Positions 20,688 through 31,621 of a stretch of 64,000 bases of DNA are shown here, piece by piece (position 1 is the first letter of the stretch; each line of letters begins with the position of its first letter). The DNA lies in assembly GCA_902517615.1 (NCBI GenBank), contig CABYCY010000008.1, positions 1-64,000 of the forward strand. The letters are read 5' to 3'. This DNA comes from an uncultured Pelagibacteraceae bacterium. GTDB lineage: Bacteria; Pseudomonadota; Alphaproteobacteria; Pelagibacterales; Pelagibacteraceae. The notes under the pieces are model-generated. The model saw only the letters and a list, made by a program, of their open reading frames with translations. It was not told the origin of the DNA and searched no databases. The position numbers were made by a program, and so were the translations under genes.

Positions 20688-21247
20688 TACTTATTATTTA
20701 CTGTGCTTGAAAATAAATCTAATTTTTTGTTAATGAGCATTGAAATTGATTCTGTGATGTTATTGGTGATTTTTTCTATCCCAACCATCTCCTCTTCATC
20801 AAAATTTTGAAGAACAAAATCACTTACTTCCATATTCTCTTTTGGTTTTCCAATACCTATTCTTACTCTAGAATAATCTTTGCCAATAAATTTATCAATT
20901 GAAGCTATGCCATTATGACCTGCACTGGAACCACCAAATTTAGCTTTAATTTTTCCAAAATCCACATCTAAATCGTCATGAAAAACAATTACATCTTCAG
21001 CATCTATTTTAAAATATTCAATTAACTCCCTTATGCAAATTCCTGAATTATTCATAAACGTTAAAGGTTTAATTGCATAAACTTTTTGATCTATAACGTT
21101 TCCAGTTGTAAGAAGTCCTTTGAATTTTGGTTTTTGTTTTGAAAGACCAAATTTTTTATTTATTGCATCTATAATTTTGAAACCAATATTGTGTCTATTG
21201 TTTTCACTGTCTGGGGTTGGATTTCCTAATCCTACAAGTAGAAGCAT
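20687..21247 (-). CDS. pth: Peptidyl-tRNA hydrolase
   Basis: LVGLGNPTPDSENNRHNIGF; KPLTFMNNSG; FHDDLDVDFGKIK; GSSAGHNGI. Confidence 0.97.
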   Translation of the reverse strand: MLLLVGLGNPTPDSENNRHNIGFKIIDAINKKFGLSKQKPKFKGLLTTGNVIDQKVYAIKPLTFMNNSGICIRELIEYFKIDAEDVIVFHDDLDVDFGKIKAKFGGSSAGHNGIASIDKFIGKDYSRVRIGIGKPKENMEVSDFVLQNFDEEEMVGIEKITNNITESISMLINKKLDLFSSTVNNK

Positions 21248-21288
21248 AAAATATTAATATTGGAGGATAAAATTCAAATTAAAATAAC

Positions 21289-21999
21289 TTATTTTTTTTC
21301 TTCAACAGGTTTTTTATCTTCACCTTCTTTTTTGTCACCTTCAGCTGCTGGTTTATCGCCAGCTTCTGCCGCCTGCGCTCCTTCAGCACCTTCTTCTCCT
21401 TCGGCCCCCTCTGCTTCAGCTGGTTTTTCTGGTTCTTTCATTACAGTTGGTGCTGCTAATGTTGCAATTACAAAGTCTCTTCCTTGAATAGTTGGAACGA
21501 CATCAGTGTCTAAATTAATTGATGAGATTTTAAAACTTACCCCTATGTCTACTCCTTCTAAATCTATCAAAAGGTGATCAGGTATTTTTTCACTTGGACA
21601 ATTTAATTCAACTTTTCTTCTTACAATATTTAATACCCCTCCTTTTTTTAACCCAGGAGATTTTTCATGATTAATAAACTTAACCGGAACTTCAATTCTA
21701 ATTTTTAAACCAGGTACAACTCTTAAAAAATCTACGTGTATTGGTTCATCTGAAATAATGTCATATTTTATCTCTCTTGGAAGAACATTTTGAGTTTTGC
21801 CATCTACATTTAAAGTAAGAATTGTAGATAAGAAATTTTCATTATCTAAAAAAGATTTAAGCAATTTTTTTGAAATAGAGACTTTTTGGTTTTGAGATTC
21901 TCCACCATAAATTATGCCAGGGACTTCTCCATTATTCCTAAGCAAGTTTAACTCACCTTTAGTATTTGTATTTCTAATATTAGCTTCTAGAGTATTCAT
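21289..21999 (-). CDS. rplY: 50S ribosomal protein L25/general stress protein Ctc with low-complexity acidic tail
   Basis: L25/Ctc core (RNNGEVPGIIYGG...); C-terminal EGAEGEEGAEGAQAAEAGDKPAAEGDKKEGEDKK. Confidence 0.93.
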   Translation of the reverse strand: MNTLEANIRNTNTKGELNLLRNNGEVPGIIYGGESQNQKVSISKKLLKSFLDNENFLSTILTLNVDGKTQNVLPREIKYDIISDEPIHVDFLRVVPGLKIRIEVPVKFINHEKSPGLKKGGVLNIVRRKVELNCPSEKIPDHLLIDLEGVDIGVSFKISSINLDTDVVPTIQGRDFVIATLAAPTVMKEPEKPAEAEGAEGEEGAEGAQAAEAGDKPAAEGDKKEGEDKKPVEEKK

Positions 22000-22044
22000 A
22001 AAAACAAAGGTTTTTAGCTCAAGATCCTAAATAACTCAAGGTAT

Positions 22045-22977
22045 TTATTTGAATAAATCTGAGACTGATGTAGAATTAGATATTCTTTTGATCGCTTCAC
22101 CCATAAGGCTTGAAATTGATAGAACCTCAATGTTTTTAGTACCTTTGGTTCTGCTAATATTATCAATTGTGTCAGTAATTACTAAATTTTTAATAACTGA
22201 ATTTTTAATTTTTTTCACAGCCTCTCCGCTAAGTACACCGTGAGTTATGTATACATAAACTTCTTTAGCGCCTCTATCCTTAAGAGCTTTGGCAGCATTT
22301 ACTATTGTTCCTCCAGAATCAATTATATCATCAACAATTAAACAAGTTTTTCCTTTTACATCCCCAACTATATTCATTACTTGAGATTGACCTGGCTTTG
22401 GTCTTCTTTTATCTACAATTGCTAGCCCTACATTTAAAATTTTACCAAGTGCTCTTGCTCTTTCTGTGCCACCTACATCTGGAGCAACACAAATAAGGTT
22501 TTTACTTTTTATATTTTTTTTTGCGTGCCTTGCAAAAATAGGTGTAGCAAATAAGTTATCTACAGGAATATCAAAAAATCCTTGAATTTGACCTGCATGC
22601 AGGTCAACTGTAACAACTCTATCAGCTCCTGCTTTTGTTATTAAGTTTGAAACTAACTTTGCGGATATTGAGGTTCTAGGCACCACTTTTCTATCTTGTC
22701 TTGCATAACCAAAATATGGAATTACAGCAGTTATATTTTTTGCGGAAGATCTTTTAAGTGCATCAATACACATTAAAAGTTCCATCAAATTATCATTGGC
22801 AGGTGAAGATACAGACTGAATTATAAAAATGCTATTTCCTCTAATATTTTCGTTTATTTCAACGTAAATTTCTCCATCTGAAAATTTTCTAATACTAGAA
22901 TTTACTAATTTAGATTTAAGATATTTTGCAATACTCTTACTTAAAGGTTTATTGCTATTTCCGGATAATAATTTCAT
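22045..22977 (-). CDS. prs: Ribose-phosphate pyrophosphokinase
   Basis: [49 protein letters not shown]. Confidence 0.97.
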   Translation of the reverse strand: MKLLSGNSNKPLSKSIAKYLKSKLVNSSIRKFSDGEIYVEINENIRGNSIFIIQSVSSPANDNLMELLMCIDALKRSSAKNITAVIPYFGYARQDRKVVPRTSISAKLVSNLITKAGADRVVTVDLHAGQIQGFFDIPVDNLFATPIFARHAKKNIKSKNLICVAPDVGGTERARALGKILNVGLAIVDKRRPKPGQSQVMNIVGDVKGKTCLIVDDIIDSGGTIVNAAKALKDRGAKEVYVYITHGVLSGEAVKKIKNSVIKNLVITDTIDNISRTKGTKNIEVLSISSLMGEAIKRISNSTSVSDLFK

Positions 22978-22986
22978 TAAAAAAAC

Positions 22987-23745
22987 CTAATTAAGCATAA
23001 TTATTGAAATATTTCTACCATAATCATCATGATTTAGCTTCAAAGCTCTTCTCGCACTAAATAAATTATTATTAATTCTAAATGTATCAATGTTCATTAG
23101 TTCAATATTTTTTATTTTATTCTTTAAAAGACTAGACTTTACATAATTAGGTAAATCAAAATATAGCTTTTTATTCTTTATTTTGAAAAATTTATTATTT
23201 TTTTTATCTTTTTTAATAAATTTCTTCTTAAAATCTTCTTTGACTTCATAATTTTTGACAGAGATAGCTGGTCCAATAGCTGCGGTAATATTTGAAGGAT
23301 TAGATCCTTTTTTGATCATAAAACTTATTACTTTGTTAATTATATCTTTATAAGCACCTTTCCATCCCGCATGAATTGCAGCAATAAAATGTTTTTTGTT
23401 ATCACAGATTAATATAGGCACACAATCAGCAGTTAAAATACCAATAGGGATATTTTTCTGATTAGTAATAACTGCGTCTGCTTTTGGTTTTGATTTTAAA
23501 TTACTTTTTTTATCAATATAAACAAACTTATTGCTGTGTATTTGGTGTAACAAAAAAATATTTTTAGCAGTTTTACTTATTTTTTTTTTTACTATTTGTA
23601 AATTTCTTTTAACATTTGAAGGATTATCTTTAGAGCCAAGACCACAGTTCAAACTAGTATAAATTTTTTTTGATTTACCTCCAGTTTTTTTAAAAAAACC
23701 ATGCTTTATGTTTTTTATTTTTGAAAGTTTTTTTGATCTTATCAA
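22987..23745 (-). CDS. pgeF: Polyphenol oxidase/laccase-domain protein (PgeF/YfiH)
   Basis: LLHQIHSNKF, ILTADCVPILICD, AIHAGWKGAYKDI. Confidence 0.88.
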   Translation of the reverse strand: MIRSKKLSKIKNIKHGFFKKTGGKSKKIYTSLNCGLGSKDNPSNVKRNLQIVKKKISKTAKNIFLLHQIHSNKFVYIDKKSNLKSKPKADAVITNQKNIPIGILTADCVPILICDNKKHFIAAIHAGWKGAYKDIINKVISFMIKKGSNPSNITAAIGPAISVKNYEVKEDFKKKFIKKDKKNNKFFKIKNKKLYFDLPNYVKSSLLKNKIKNIELMNIDTFRINNNLFSARRALKLNHDDYGRNISIIMLN

Positions 23746-23746
23746 T

Positions 23747-24793
23747 TTAAAAACCTGTTCTAAAATTATTTTTCTTTTTTTTTATAAGCATAACTTTGAA
23801 TAATTCACCCATTTGCTTTTCATCTATTAAACGTCTTACTCTATAAAATAAATCTGCTTTTTTCGAAAATGCTATATCTTTGCTAATTATTTCTGCTCTT
23901 TGAAGAATACCCATACTTGTTAAAAATTTTTTTTGGTTTGTAAAAATTGAGTTAACATCTTTAAATTGATTTATAAATTTCTCAAATAAATGAAAGTTAA
24001 TATTATAAGTTATGTCAGTGTCTCCAATATTCTCTAAAATGTTTGAATATTTATGATTATTTATAGCTTGAAGGGTTTCATGCATTTTACTGTCTGAATA
24101 ACCATAATCTATTATTAATATTCCACCGTCATTTTTTTGTATTAAATTACAAATACACTTCAAATATTTAAATGTGTCTGGAGAATATTCAATAATATTC
24201 TGATTTTTTGATATTTTTAAATTTAATTTTTTCTCAATTTTTTTTATGTTAATTTTTTTTTCTTTAAATTCAGCTTTTTTTTGTTCACTTAAATTTACAA
24301 GCCTTTCAATCCAACCATCTTTTTTTTTAAAAAATTGCTTAATTGGGATAGCATCAAAGAATTCATTAGCTAAAAAGATTGTAGGATTAGTATTTATTTT
24401 TTCTAAATCATTTAACCAAGAAAATTTTTTAGTATTTAAATTTTTTTTTTGTTCTTTAATTAAAAAATTACTTTTCTCATGTATTATAAAATTACATGCA
24501 TTGTAGCAATCTGGAAAATTGAAAAGAGTTTCATCTACTACTTTCATCATTTCACCATTTCCAGCTCCTAATTCTAGTAAATTAAATTTTTTTGGAGAGC
24601 CTATACTTTTCCAAAAAGTTATAATCCAAACAGCAATTATTTCTGAAAAAAGCCTGGTAATATTGGGAGAGGTAATAAAATCTCCACCCTCACCAAATGG
24701 ATTCTTTTTCATATAATACCCAGATTTTTTATTGTAGAGAGCTAAATTAATAAACTGATCTAATGGTAAATTATTTATTTTAGTTAGTTTCAT
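23747..24793 (-). CDS. SAM-dependent methyltransferase, NDUFAF7/MidA-like
   Basis: FGEGGDFITSPNITRLFSEIIAVWI; LLELGAGNGEMM; ANEFFDAIPIKQF; IIDYGYSD. Confidence 0.88.
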   Translation of the reverse strand: MKLTKINNLPLDQFINLALYNKKSGYYMKKNPFGEGGDFITSPNITRLFSEIIAVWIITFWKSIGSPKKFNLLELGAGNGEMMKVVDETLFNFPDCYNACNFIIHEKSNFLIKEQKKNLNTKKFSWLNDLEKINTNPTIFLANEFFDAIPIKQFFKKKDGWIERLVNLSEQKKAEFKEKKINIKKIEKKLNLKISKNQNIIEYSPDTFKYLKCICNLIQKNDGGILIIDYGYSDSKMHETLQAINNHKYSNILENIGDTDITYNINFHLFEKFINQFKDVNSIFTNQKKFLTSMGILQRAEIISKDIAFSKKADLFYRVRRLIDEKQMGELFKVMLIKKKKNNFRTGF

Positions 24794-25551
24794 TTTTTAA
24801 ATAAAATTATGAGCACTCCTGACAACATAAAAATTGTACTTATAACTTGTCCCATAGATAAGTTTAAAAATATATAGCCGAGCTGTTCATCTGGCACTCT
24901 ATAAAATTCTACAAAAAATCTAAATATTGAATAAAATATTAAAAAAATTCCTGAAATTATCCCAGGTTTATTTGAAAATTTATTTTTAAAATAAATTAAT
25001 ATTAAAAATAGAACCACACCTTCTAACAATGCTTCATATAACTGTGAAGGGTGCCTAGGCAAGCTATCTACTTGAGTGAACTTTACTGCCCAGGAGACAT
25101 TTGTAACTGTTCCATATAATTCTGAATTTATAAAGTTAGCCAATCTTCCAAAAAATATTCCAATTGGAGCAACCAAAGCCACAATATCCATATATAAAAA
25201 TGCATTTTGATTATTTTTCTTTCCAAAAATTATACTTGCTAGAATAATTCCTATTAAACCACCATGGAATGACATGCCACCTTGCCAGATTTTAAAAATA
25301 TCTAATGGATTATTGATGTAAAAACTCAAATTATAAATAAAAACATAACCAAGTCTTCCTCCAATAATTATACCTAGGATTAAATAGGTTACATAATCAT
25401 CAAATTTATTTTTAATTTCTGATCTTTGAATGAATAACTTCTTAGCTAGTATCCAACCAAATAAAATACCGATTATATATGCTAGTGAATACCATCTTAT
25501 TTCTATAGAAAATATTTCTAAAGCTACTGGGTCAAAATTATTAATGAACAT
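24790..25551 (-). CDS. lgt: Prolipoprotein diacylglyceryl transferase
   Basis: IRWYSLAYIIGI; WQGGMSFHGGLIG; GRLANFINSELYG; RHPSQLYEALLEG. Confidence 0.96.
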   Translation of the reverse strand: MFINNFDPVALEIFSIEIRWYSLAYIIGILFGWILAKKLFIQRSEIKNKFDDYVTYLILGIIIGGRLGYVFIYNLSFYINNPLDIFKIWQGGMSFHGGLIGIILASIIFGKKNNQNAFLYMDIVALVAPIGIFFGRLANFINSELYGTVTNVSWAVKFTQVDSLPRHPSQLYEALLEGVVLFLILIYFKNKFSNKPGIISGIFLIFYSIFRFFVEFYRVPDEQLGYIFLNLSMGQVISTIFMLSGVLIILFKK

Positions 25552-25583
25552 TTTTAATAATACTTATAAAGTATATCTCAAAT

Positions 25584-25835
25584 ATGAAAAATTCTAAATT
25601 TATAATTGATAAGTTTGCTAAATTAATAGAGCAGGGTCTGGTATCATCAAAAGACTTAACTACAGAACTTTTCAATATTTTGAAATCTAAAAGAGATGAA
25701 TTTGTTTTTAAAATGAAACTTACAAGTAAAGATGAGTTTGAAGTGCTCTCAAAACGTGTTGAGAATCTCGAAATCAAATTAAATAAATTTGAAAAAAATC
25801 AAAATAAAAAAGTTAAACAGGCAAGAAAATCTTAA
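25584..25835 (+). CDS. ubiK: UbiK/BMFP-domain accessory factor
   Basis: Small coiled-coil protein with KDEFEVLSKRVENLEIKLNKFE C-terminal pattern. Confidence 0.65.
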   Translation: MKNSKFIIDKFAKLIEQGLVSSKDLTTELFNILKSKRDEFVFKMKLTSKDEFEVLSKRVENLEIKLNKFEKNQNKKVKQARKS

Positions 25836-27132
25836 CTCTTAAACCTTTCATTTTAGACTTTTCCAACATTATATTTCCTCCATGTGATTTAATTATGTCA
25901 GACGAAATTGACAACCCAAGACCTACACTTGATTTTGAGTCTGCTCTACCTTTGTCTATTTTATAGAATGGTTTAAATACATTTTCGTATTCATTTTTAG
26001 AGATTCCAGGACCATCATCATCAATAATAATGAATAAATTTGTATTTTTTTTATTTAAGCTAATTTCAACTTTATTTGCATATTTCAATGCATTTTCAAT
26101 TAAATTATTTAAACATCTATTAATTAAATTTTTCCTACCATTAAAATAAATTCGGGGTATTAAATTATATGAAATATTTTTATTATTATATTTTTCAATA
26201 ACTTCTGAAATTAATTGAGAAAGATCAAACATTCCATCTTTTTCAACATATGATGAACTAGTAAATTGCAAATATTCATTTAACATTTTCTCCATTTCAT
26301 CAATATCTTCAGTTAATTTATTTACTGCTTTCTTATCTTCAATAAAAGCTAACTGTAATTTCATCCTAGTTAAAGGAGTTCTTAAATCATGACTTATTCC
26401 TGATAACATTTCTGTTCTTTGATTAAGATGCCTCTCAATCCTTTTTCTCATTTTATCAAATTCATGTCCTGCCTGACGTATCTCAAGTGCCCCAGATGGC
26501 TTAAATTCCTCTATCTCCTCTCCTTTGCCAAATCTTTCTGCCGCACGAGCCAAGTTTGTAATCGGTCTTGTTTGGTTTTTTAAAAATATTAGAGAAATAA
26601 CCACCATAATAATTGCTGGCACAGTAATCCATAGCGCAAATATTCTGGCGGAAGAACTTGTCACGCGATCTTTAGGAACCAAAAATCTAAAATATCCATC
26701 CTGATATTTAATTCTTAAATCAACTAGTTCTTTATAATTTGTAGTATTAAACCAAAAAATTTTTGGAGAAAATTGAGATTTCAATTCTCTTCTTAAAGTT
26801 CTATCAATTGGACTAAACCATCTTTCTTTAATTTGTTCTTTTAGTTTTTCATTTTGTTTTAGTTCAATGTTTAAATCTAAAAATAATGAAAATAGGTTAG
26901 TTATTTCTTGTTTGTCGCCCTCTTTATTTTGGTACGCCTCCACAAAAGCACTAATTTCATTTACTAATGACCTTGTCATTCCTTTATTAGTTTTAATCCA
27001 TAAACTGTCAAAAAATACAATTGTAACTATTAATTGAAGTGTAATCACAGGCACTGCAACAATTAAAAGAGCTCTATAAAATAATTTTTTAGGTAATATC
27101 TTTTTAAAAAAATTACTCAATCCAGAGAACAT
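25813..27132 (-). CDS. EnvZ-like sensor histidine kinase
   Basis: HAMP region; GISHDLRTPLTRMKLQLAF H-box; NLIENALKYA; DDGPGIS; GLGLSISSDIIKSHGG. Confidence 0.93.
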   Translation of the reverse strand: MFSGLSNFFKKILPKKLFYRALLIVAVPVITLQLIVTIVFFDSLWIKTNKGMTRSLVNEISAFVEAYQNKEGDKQEITNLFSLFLDLNIELKQNEKLKEQIKERWFSPIDRTLRRELKSQFSPKIFWFNTTNYKELVDLRIKYQDGYFRFLVPKDRVTSSSARIFALWITVPAIIMVVISLIFLKNQTRPITNLARAAERFGKGEEIEEFKPSGALEIRQAGHEFDKMRKRIERHLNQRTEMLSGISHDLRTPLTRMKLQLAFIEDKKAVNKLTEDIDEMEKMLNEYLQFTSSSYVEKDGMFDLSQLISEVIEKYNNKNISYNLIPRIYFNGRKNLINRCLNNLIENALKYANKVEISLNKKNTNLFIIIDDDGPGISKNEYENVFKPFYKIDKGRADSKSSVGLGLSISSDIIKSHGGNIMLEKSKMKGLRVKIFLPV

Positions 27133-27790
27133 ATCCCGCTCCTCTTATTGTTTGTAAAAACTTTGGATTCTTTTGATCTATCTCAATTTTTTTTCGTAAT
27201 CGTGTGATTATTACATCAATTGATCTTTCTTTATCTAAATTAATTAATCTACCAATATCTTCTCTTGAAAATGTTTTTCCTGGACTATTGATCATTTTTT
27301 GTAAAATTGTTTTTTCTGTATTATTAATTTTAAATTCTTTATTATTTTTAATTATTAAAAGTTTATTCAAGTCAATTTTAACATTTTCAAATTCAATGAT
27401 TCTTTTTTGATCTGCTTTTATTGTTTTTTTTAATATATTTTTTATTCTTAAAATTAATTCTTTGGGTTCAAATGGTTTGGGCAGGTAGTCATCAGCACCT
27501 ATTTCTAGACCTGTTATTCTTTCTTTTGCCTCTCCTTTTGCTGTTAAAAGTATTATTGGAGTATCAATATCTTTTTTGTGTTCTTGTATAAACTCTAAAC
27601 CACTTTTCCCAGACATCATTATATCTAAAACAATAAGATCAAATTTAATTATTGTTATTTTCTCTGCCGCATTTTCAGCGCTATCTGAAGTTGTAACTAA
27701 AAAATTATTTTCGTTTAAATATTTTTTAACCAAAGATCTAATTCCGTCATCATCATCAACCAGCAGTATATGGGCAATAAAGTTATCCAT
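27113..27790 (-). CDS. OmpR/PetR-like response regulator
   Basis: VDDDDGIRSLVKKYL; DLIVLDIMMSGKSG; LLTAKGE; GADDYLPKPF; winged-helix C-terminus. Confidence 0.92.
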   Translation of the reverse strand: MDNFIAHILLVDDDDGIRSLVKKYLNENNFLVTTSDSAENAAEKITIIKFDLIVLDIMMSGKSGLEFIQEHKKDIDTPIILLTAKGEAKERITGLEIGADDYLPKPFEPKELILRIKNILKKTIKADQKRIIEFENVKIDLNKLLIIKNNKEFKINNTEKTILQKMINSPGKTFSREDIGRLINLDKERSIDVIITRLRKKIEIDQKNPKFLQTIRGAGYVLWIE

Positions 27791-28220
27791 TTATTATTTT
27801 ATTTAATACATTGTCGAAATTAACAACCTCTTCAGAGTTAGAGTTCAAAAGTGCTGTATAAATTCTTTTTTTTTGTAAATTAAAAATTTCATCAAATATT
27901 TTTTTTCCTTTTTCATTTAAATATACATGTTTAATTCTGGTGTCTTGATCATCTTTTTTAAATATTATGATTTCTAGTTTAATTAGATCTTTTAAAACTC
28001 TGTTTAAGCTTTGTTTTGTTACTTTTAATTTTTTTAAAAGATCTGAGATTGAAATACCATCATATGATGAAATTAAATGGATAGCCTTATGATGTGCTAA
28101 ACCTATAGAGTATTTATTTAAAACTTTTTTGGAATCTGAAAATGTTTCTCTGTAGCACACAAATAATTTTTCTATTAAACCTTTAAGTTGGTCATCTTTC
28201 AGATATAAAAGTTCTTTCAT
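27783..28220 (-). CDS. MarR-family transcriptional regulator (PetP-like by synteny)
   Basis: HHKAIHLISSYDGISISDLLKKLKVTKQSLNRVLKDLIKLEII wHTH; start probably at MKELLYLKDD, not the ORF 5' end at 28292. Confidence 0.8.
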   Translation of the reverse strand: MKELLYLKDDQLKGLIEKLFVCYRETFSDSKKVLNKYSIGLAHHKAIHLISSYDGISISDLLKKLKVTKQSLNRVLKDLIKLEIIIFKKDDQDTRIKHVYLNEKGKKIFDEIFNLQKKRIYTALLNSNSEEVVNFDNVLNKIING

Positions 28221-28290
28221 TATAGGTAAGTTATATTGACATATTAAAGATACAAAGATATTTTTTAAATAATAATATAAATTCTCACAC

Positions 28291-29172
28291 ATGATACCTT
28301 ACGATAAAAGATCAGGAAAAATATGGTACAACAACGAATTAGTTGATTGGTCTGACGTTAAACTCCATGTTCTAAGTCATGGGATGCACTACGCTAGCTG
28401 TGTATTTGAAGGGGAAAGAGTTTATGATGGTTCAATATTTAAATTAGAAGAGCATACTTCGCGATTTTTTCATTCAGCAAGGAGAATGGGTTTTGAAATT
28501 CCTTATTCAGAAGAAGAAATCAATAATGCATCAAATAAAATTATTTTAACTCAAAAAGTTGAAAATGGTTATGTAAGACCAATTGCTTGGAGAGGAAGTG
28601 AGATGATGGCTATTTCAGCTCAACAAACAAAAATTCATGTTGCAATTGCAACTTGGGAGTGGGGTTCTTATTTTGATCCAAAACTAAAAGTTGAGGGAAT
28701 AAAATTAAATATTTCAAATTGGAGGAGACCAGCACCAAATACAATACCTTGGGATACAAAAGCATCTGGTCTTTATATGATTTGCACACTTTCAAAACAT
28801 GAAGCGGAAAAACAAGGGTATGCAGATTCTTTAATGCTTGATTATGAAGGTAATATTGCTGAAGCTACAGGAGCAAATATTTTTTTTAAAGACAAAAATG
28901 GAGAAATACATACTCCAATTCCAGACTCTTTTTTAGACGGCATTACTAGAAGAACAATAATTGAGATTGCAAAATCAAAAAACATTAAAGTGCATGAAAG
29001 AAAAATAAGTCCTACAGAGCTACCAAATTTTATTGGATGTTTTTTAACTGGGACTGCAGCAGAAGTTACACCTGTTTCATGTATTGAAGAAAATCAATTT
29101 AAAGTTTGTGAAACTATTATTGATTTAAACGATAGTTATCAGGCAATTGTTAAAAAGAAAAAAGCAGCCTAA
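28291..29172 (+). CDS. ilvE: Branched-chain-amino-acid aminotransferase
   Basis: HGMHYASCVFEGERVYDG; YADSLMLDYEGNIAEATGANIFF; FLDGITRRTIIEIA; FLTGTAAEVTPV. Confidence 0.95.
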   Translation: MIPYDKRSGKIWYNNELVDWSDVKLHVLSHGMHYASCVFEGERVYDGSIFKLEEHTSRFFHSARRMGFEIPYSEEEINNASNKIILTQKVENGYVRPIAWRGSEMMAISAQQTKIHVAIATWEWGSYFDPKLKVEGIKLNISNWRRPAPNTIPWDTKASGLYMICTLSKHEAEKQGYADSLMLDYEGNIAEATGANIFFKDKNGEIHTPIPDSFLDGITRRTIIEIAKSKNIKVHERKISPTELPNFIGCFLTGTAAEVTPVSCIEENQFKVCETIIDLNDSYQAIVKKKKAA

Positions 29173-29753
29173 TTTTTATTGTCTTCCGAGATAGCATGAT
29201 CGATGCCTTTACGCATATAATCATATCCAGTGAAAAGAGTTAAAGCAGCAGACAGCCACAGAAGAATAATTCCTATAGTTTGCGCATTATAATCTTGAAA
29301 ATTAATTATTTTATTTCCCGTATCTCCAGACAACAGAAGAGCAATGGAAACCATTTGCAAAACAGTCTTAAGTTTTGCAAGACTAGATACTGGAAGCTTT
29401 ATCTTACCTTTGGCTAAAAATTCTCTCAAACCAGAAATTAAAATTTCTCTAGTTAGTATTATGATAGCAGCTATAACTTCATAATTACGTATCGTTCCAT
29501 CCATGACTAAAAGTATTAAGGCAGTTGCGACTATAATTTTATCAGCTATCGGATCTAATAATTCTCCTAATTTAGATTCTTCTCCTAACATTCTGGCTAA
29601 CATGCCATCTAAAAAGTCTGTAAATGATGCTACAATAAACAATATAAGTGCAGTTAAATCTCCATAAAATCCCGGTAAATAGAAAGCTAAAACAAAAAAG
29701 GGGACAATAATTATTCGTCCGATTGTTAATATATTTGGAATTTTTTTAAGCAT
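29169..29753 (-). CDS. pgsA: CDP-diacylglycerol-glycerol-3-phosphate 3-phosphatidyltransferase
   Basis: CDP-alcohol phosphotransferase motif D-FLDGMLARMLGEESKLGELLDPIADK. Confidence 0.95.
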   Translation of the reverse strand: MLKKIPNILTIGRIIIVPFFVLAFYLPGFYGDLTALILFIVASFTDFLDGMLARMLGEESKLGELLDPIADKIIVATALILLVMDGTIRNYEVIAAIIILTREILISGLREFLAKGKIKLPVSSLAKLKTVLQMVSIALLLSGDTGNKIINFQDYNAQTIGIILLWLSAALTLFTGYDYMRKGIDHAISEDNKN

Positions 29754-29755
29754 AA

Positions 29756-31621
29756 TTATTCGTGAAAGAAATTATATATCTTTTTTGCTACTTTTTCCTC
29801 AACACCTTCTACAGATTTTATTTCATCAAAACTAGCTGACTCTACAGCTCTAGCTGAACCAAAATGGTTAAGTAATGCTCTTTTTCTCATTGAACCAATA
29901 CCTTCTATTTGATCTAATAAAGATTTTCTTATTCCTTTAGCTCTTTTGGCTCTATGAGTAGTTATTGCAAATCTATGTGCTTCATCTCTTAATCTCTGCA
30001 TAAAGAATAATGTAGGGTCATTTTTTTCAAATTTAAATAATTTACCCTCATAAAAAAAAGTCTCATTTCCACTATTTCTAAATTTTCCTTTAGCAATAGC
30101 AATCATAGGTAAATCATGTAATCCAAATTCATCTAAAACCTCTTTGGCAGAAGAATATTGTCCTTTTCCACCATCTATAATTACTAAATCTGGCAATGAT
30201 AAATAATTTCCTTTTTCAAGCATTGCTCTTTTAAATCTTCTGGTTAAGACTTCTTTCATCATTGCAAAATCATCTTGTTCTGCACCTTTTGTTTTAATAT
30301 CAAACTTTCTGTATCTTTTTTTTATAAAACCTTCTTCACCATAAGTAATTAAGGCACCTATACTATTTGTTCCTGAAATATGACTATTGTCATATACTTC
30401 TATTAGATTAATTTCTGATTTTAAATTAAACTTAGTATTAATTTTATCTAATAGATCTCTGTTATTCTGGCTTTCATAAAGTTTTCTAGTTAAACTATCT
30501 TTTGCATTTTTGATTGCTTGATTAATTACTTTAAGTTTAGATCCTTTTTTTGCAATAGATATAATAATTTTCTTATTTTCTTTCTCAGACAATGTTTTTT
30601 CTATTAAATTTTTTTCTTTTATTACTTCACTCAATATAATTAATTTGGGTACACTTTTATTTTCATAAAACTGTGTAACAAAAGAATTTAGTATATCTTT
30701 TAAATTTTCATCAGGATCATGTTTTGGAAAAAAGGCTTGATTACCCCAATTTTGTTTTGATCTATAAAAAAAAACTTGAATGCACGTTTTTCCAGATTCT
30801 TTATATCCTGCTATAATATCTGCTTCTACTAAATTTGCTTCATTAATTTTAAGAGATGATTGAATTATATTAAGTGATTTAATTTTATCTCTTAGTATAG
30901 CTGCTTTTTCAAAATCAAGTTCATCACTTGCTTTCTCCATTTGTATAGAAAAACCCTTTTGAATTTTTCTATATTTTCCACTAGAAAGAAACTCATCAGC
31001 AGCTTTTACAAGTTTGGCATAATCTTCTTTACCAATTTTACCTCCACAAGGCCCCGCACAGCGTTTAAGATAATAGTTAAAACAAGTTTTATCTGCTGCG
31101 GCTACTTGCTGGTCCGTACAAGAGCGAATCAAAAATATTTTTTGAAGAGTTTTAATGGCACTATTTACAGCTAGGGCACTTGCAAATGGTCCATAGTAGC
31201 GACCAGACTTACTTTGTTTCCCTCGATGTTTTTCAATACGTGGAAATTCATGATCAGATAAAAAGATATAAGGAAATGACTTGTCATCTTTTAGTAAAAT
31301 ATTAAACCTCGGTTTATACTTTTTTATTAAATTTGCTTCTAGTAATAGGGCTTCACTCTCATTTGTAGTGGTAGTAACTTCAATTTTAAAAGTTTGAGAA
31401 AGCATCCTTCCAGTTCTAATAATGTGATTTTTTTCTGAAACATAGCTTTTTAACCTATTGGGCAAGTTTTTTGCTTTACCAACATATAGAATATCTCCTT
31501 TATAATTTAACATCCTGTAAACACCAGGCATCTTTGGAATTAGTGGAAGTTCTTTTCTAATTACTTCCTTTCCAAGTTCAGAACTTTTCATGACTTCTTT
31601 TTTTGGTAATTTGAATACCAA
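29756..31621 (-). CDS. uvrC: Excinuclease ABC subunit C
   Basis: [51 protein letters not shown]; HhH C-terminus. Confidence 0.97.
   Translation of the reverse strand: MVFKLPKKEVMKSSELGKEVIRKELPLIPKMPGVYRMLNYKGDILYVGKAKNLPNRLKSYVSEKNHIIRTGRMLSQTFKIEVTTTTNESEALLLEANLIKKYKPRFNILLKDDKSFPYIFLSDHEFPRIEKHRGKQSKSGRYYGPFASALAVNSAIKTLQKIFLIRSCTDQQVAAADKTCFNYYLKRCAGPCGGKIGKEDYAKLVKAADEFLSSGKYRKIQKGFSIQMEKASDELDFEKAAILRDKIKSLNIIQSSLKINEANLVEADIIAGYKESGKTCIQVFFYRSKQNWGNQAFFPKHDPDENLKDILNSFVTQFYENKSVPKLIILSEVIKEKNLIEKTLSEKENKKIIISIAKKGSKLKVINQAIKNAKDSLTRKLYESQNNRDLLDKINTKFNLKSEINLIEVYDNSHISGTNSIGALITYGEEGFIKKRYRKFDIKTKGAEQDDFAMMKEVLTRRFKRAMLEKGNYLSLPDLVIIDGGKGQYSSAKEVLDEFGLHDLPMIAIAKGKFRNSGNETFFYEGKLFKFEKNDPTLFFMQRLRDEAHRFAITTHRAKRAKGIRKSLLDQIEGIGSMRKRALLNHFGSARAVESASFDEIKSVEGVEEKVAKKIYNFFHE

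Noticed and set aside
21260-21487. Plus-strand ORF rich in Ser/Ala/Pro
   Set aside because: Antisense shadow of the rplY low-complexity tail.
28221-28292. N-terminal extension of the MarR ORF up to 28292
   Set aside because: Would overlap the ilvE start codon; the conserved-looking protein begins at MKELLYLKDD.
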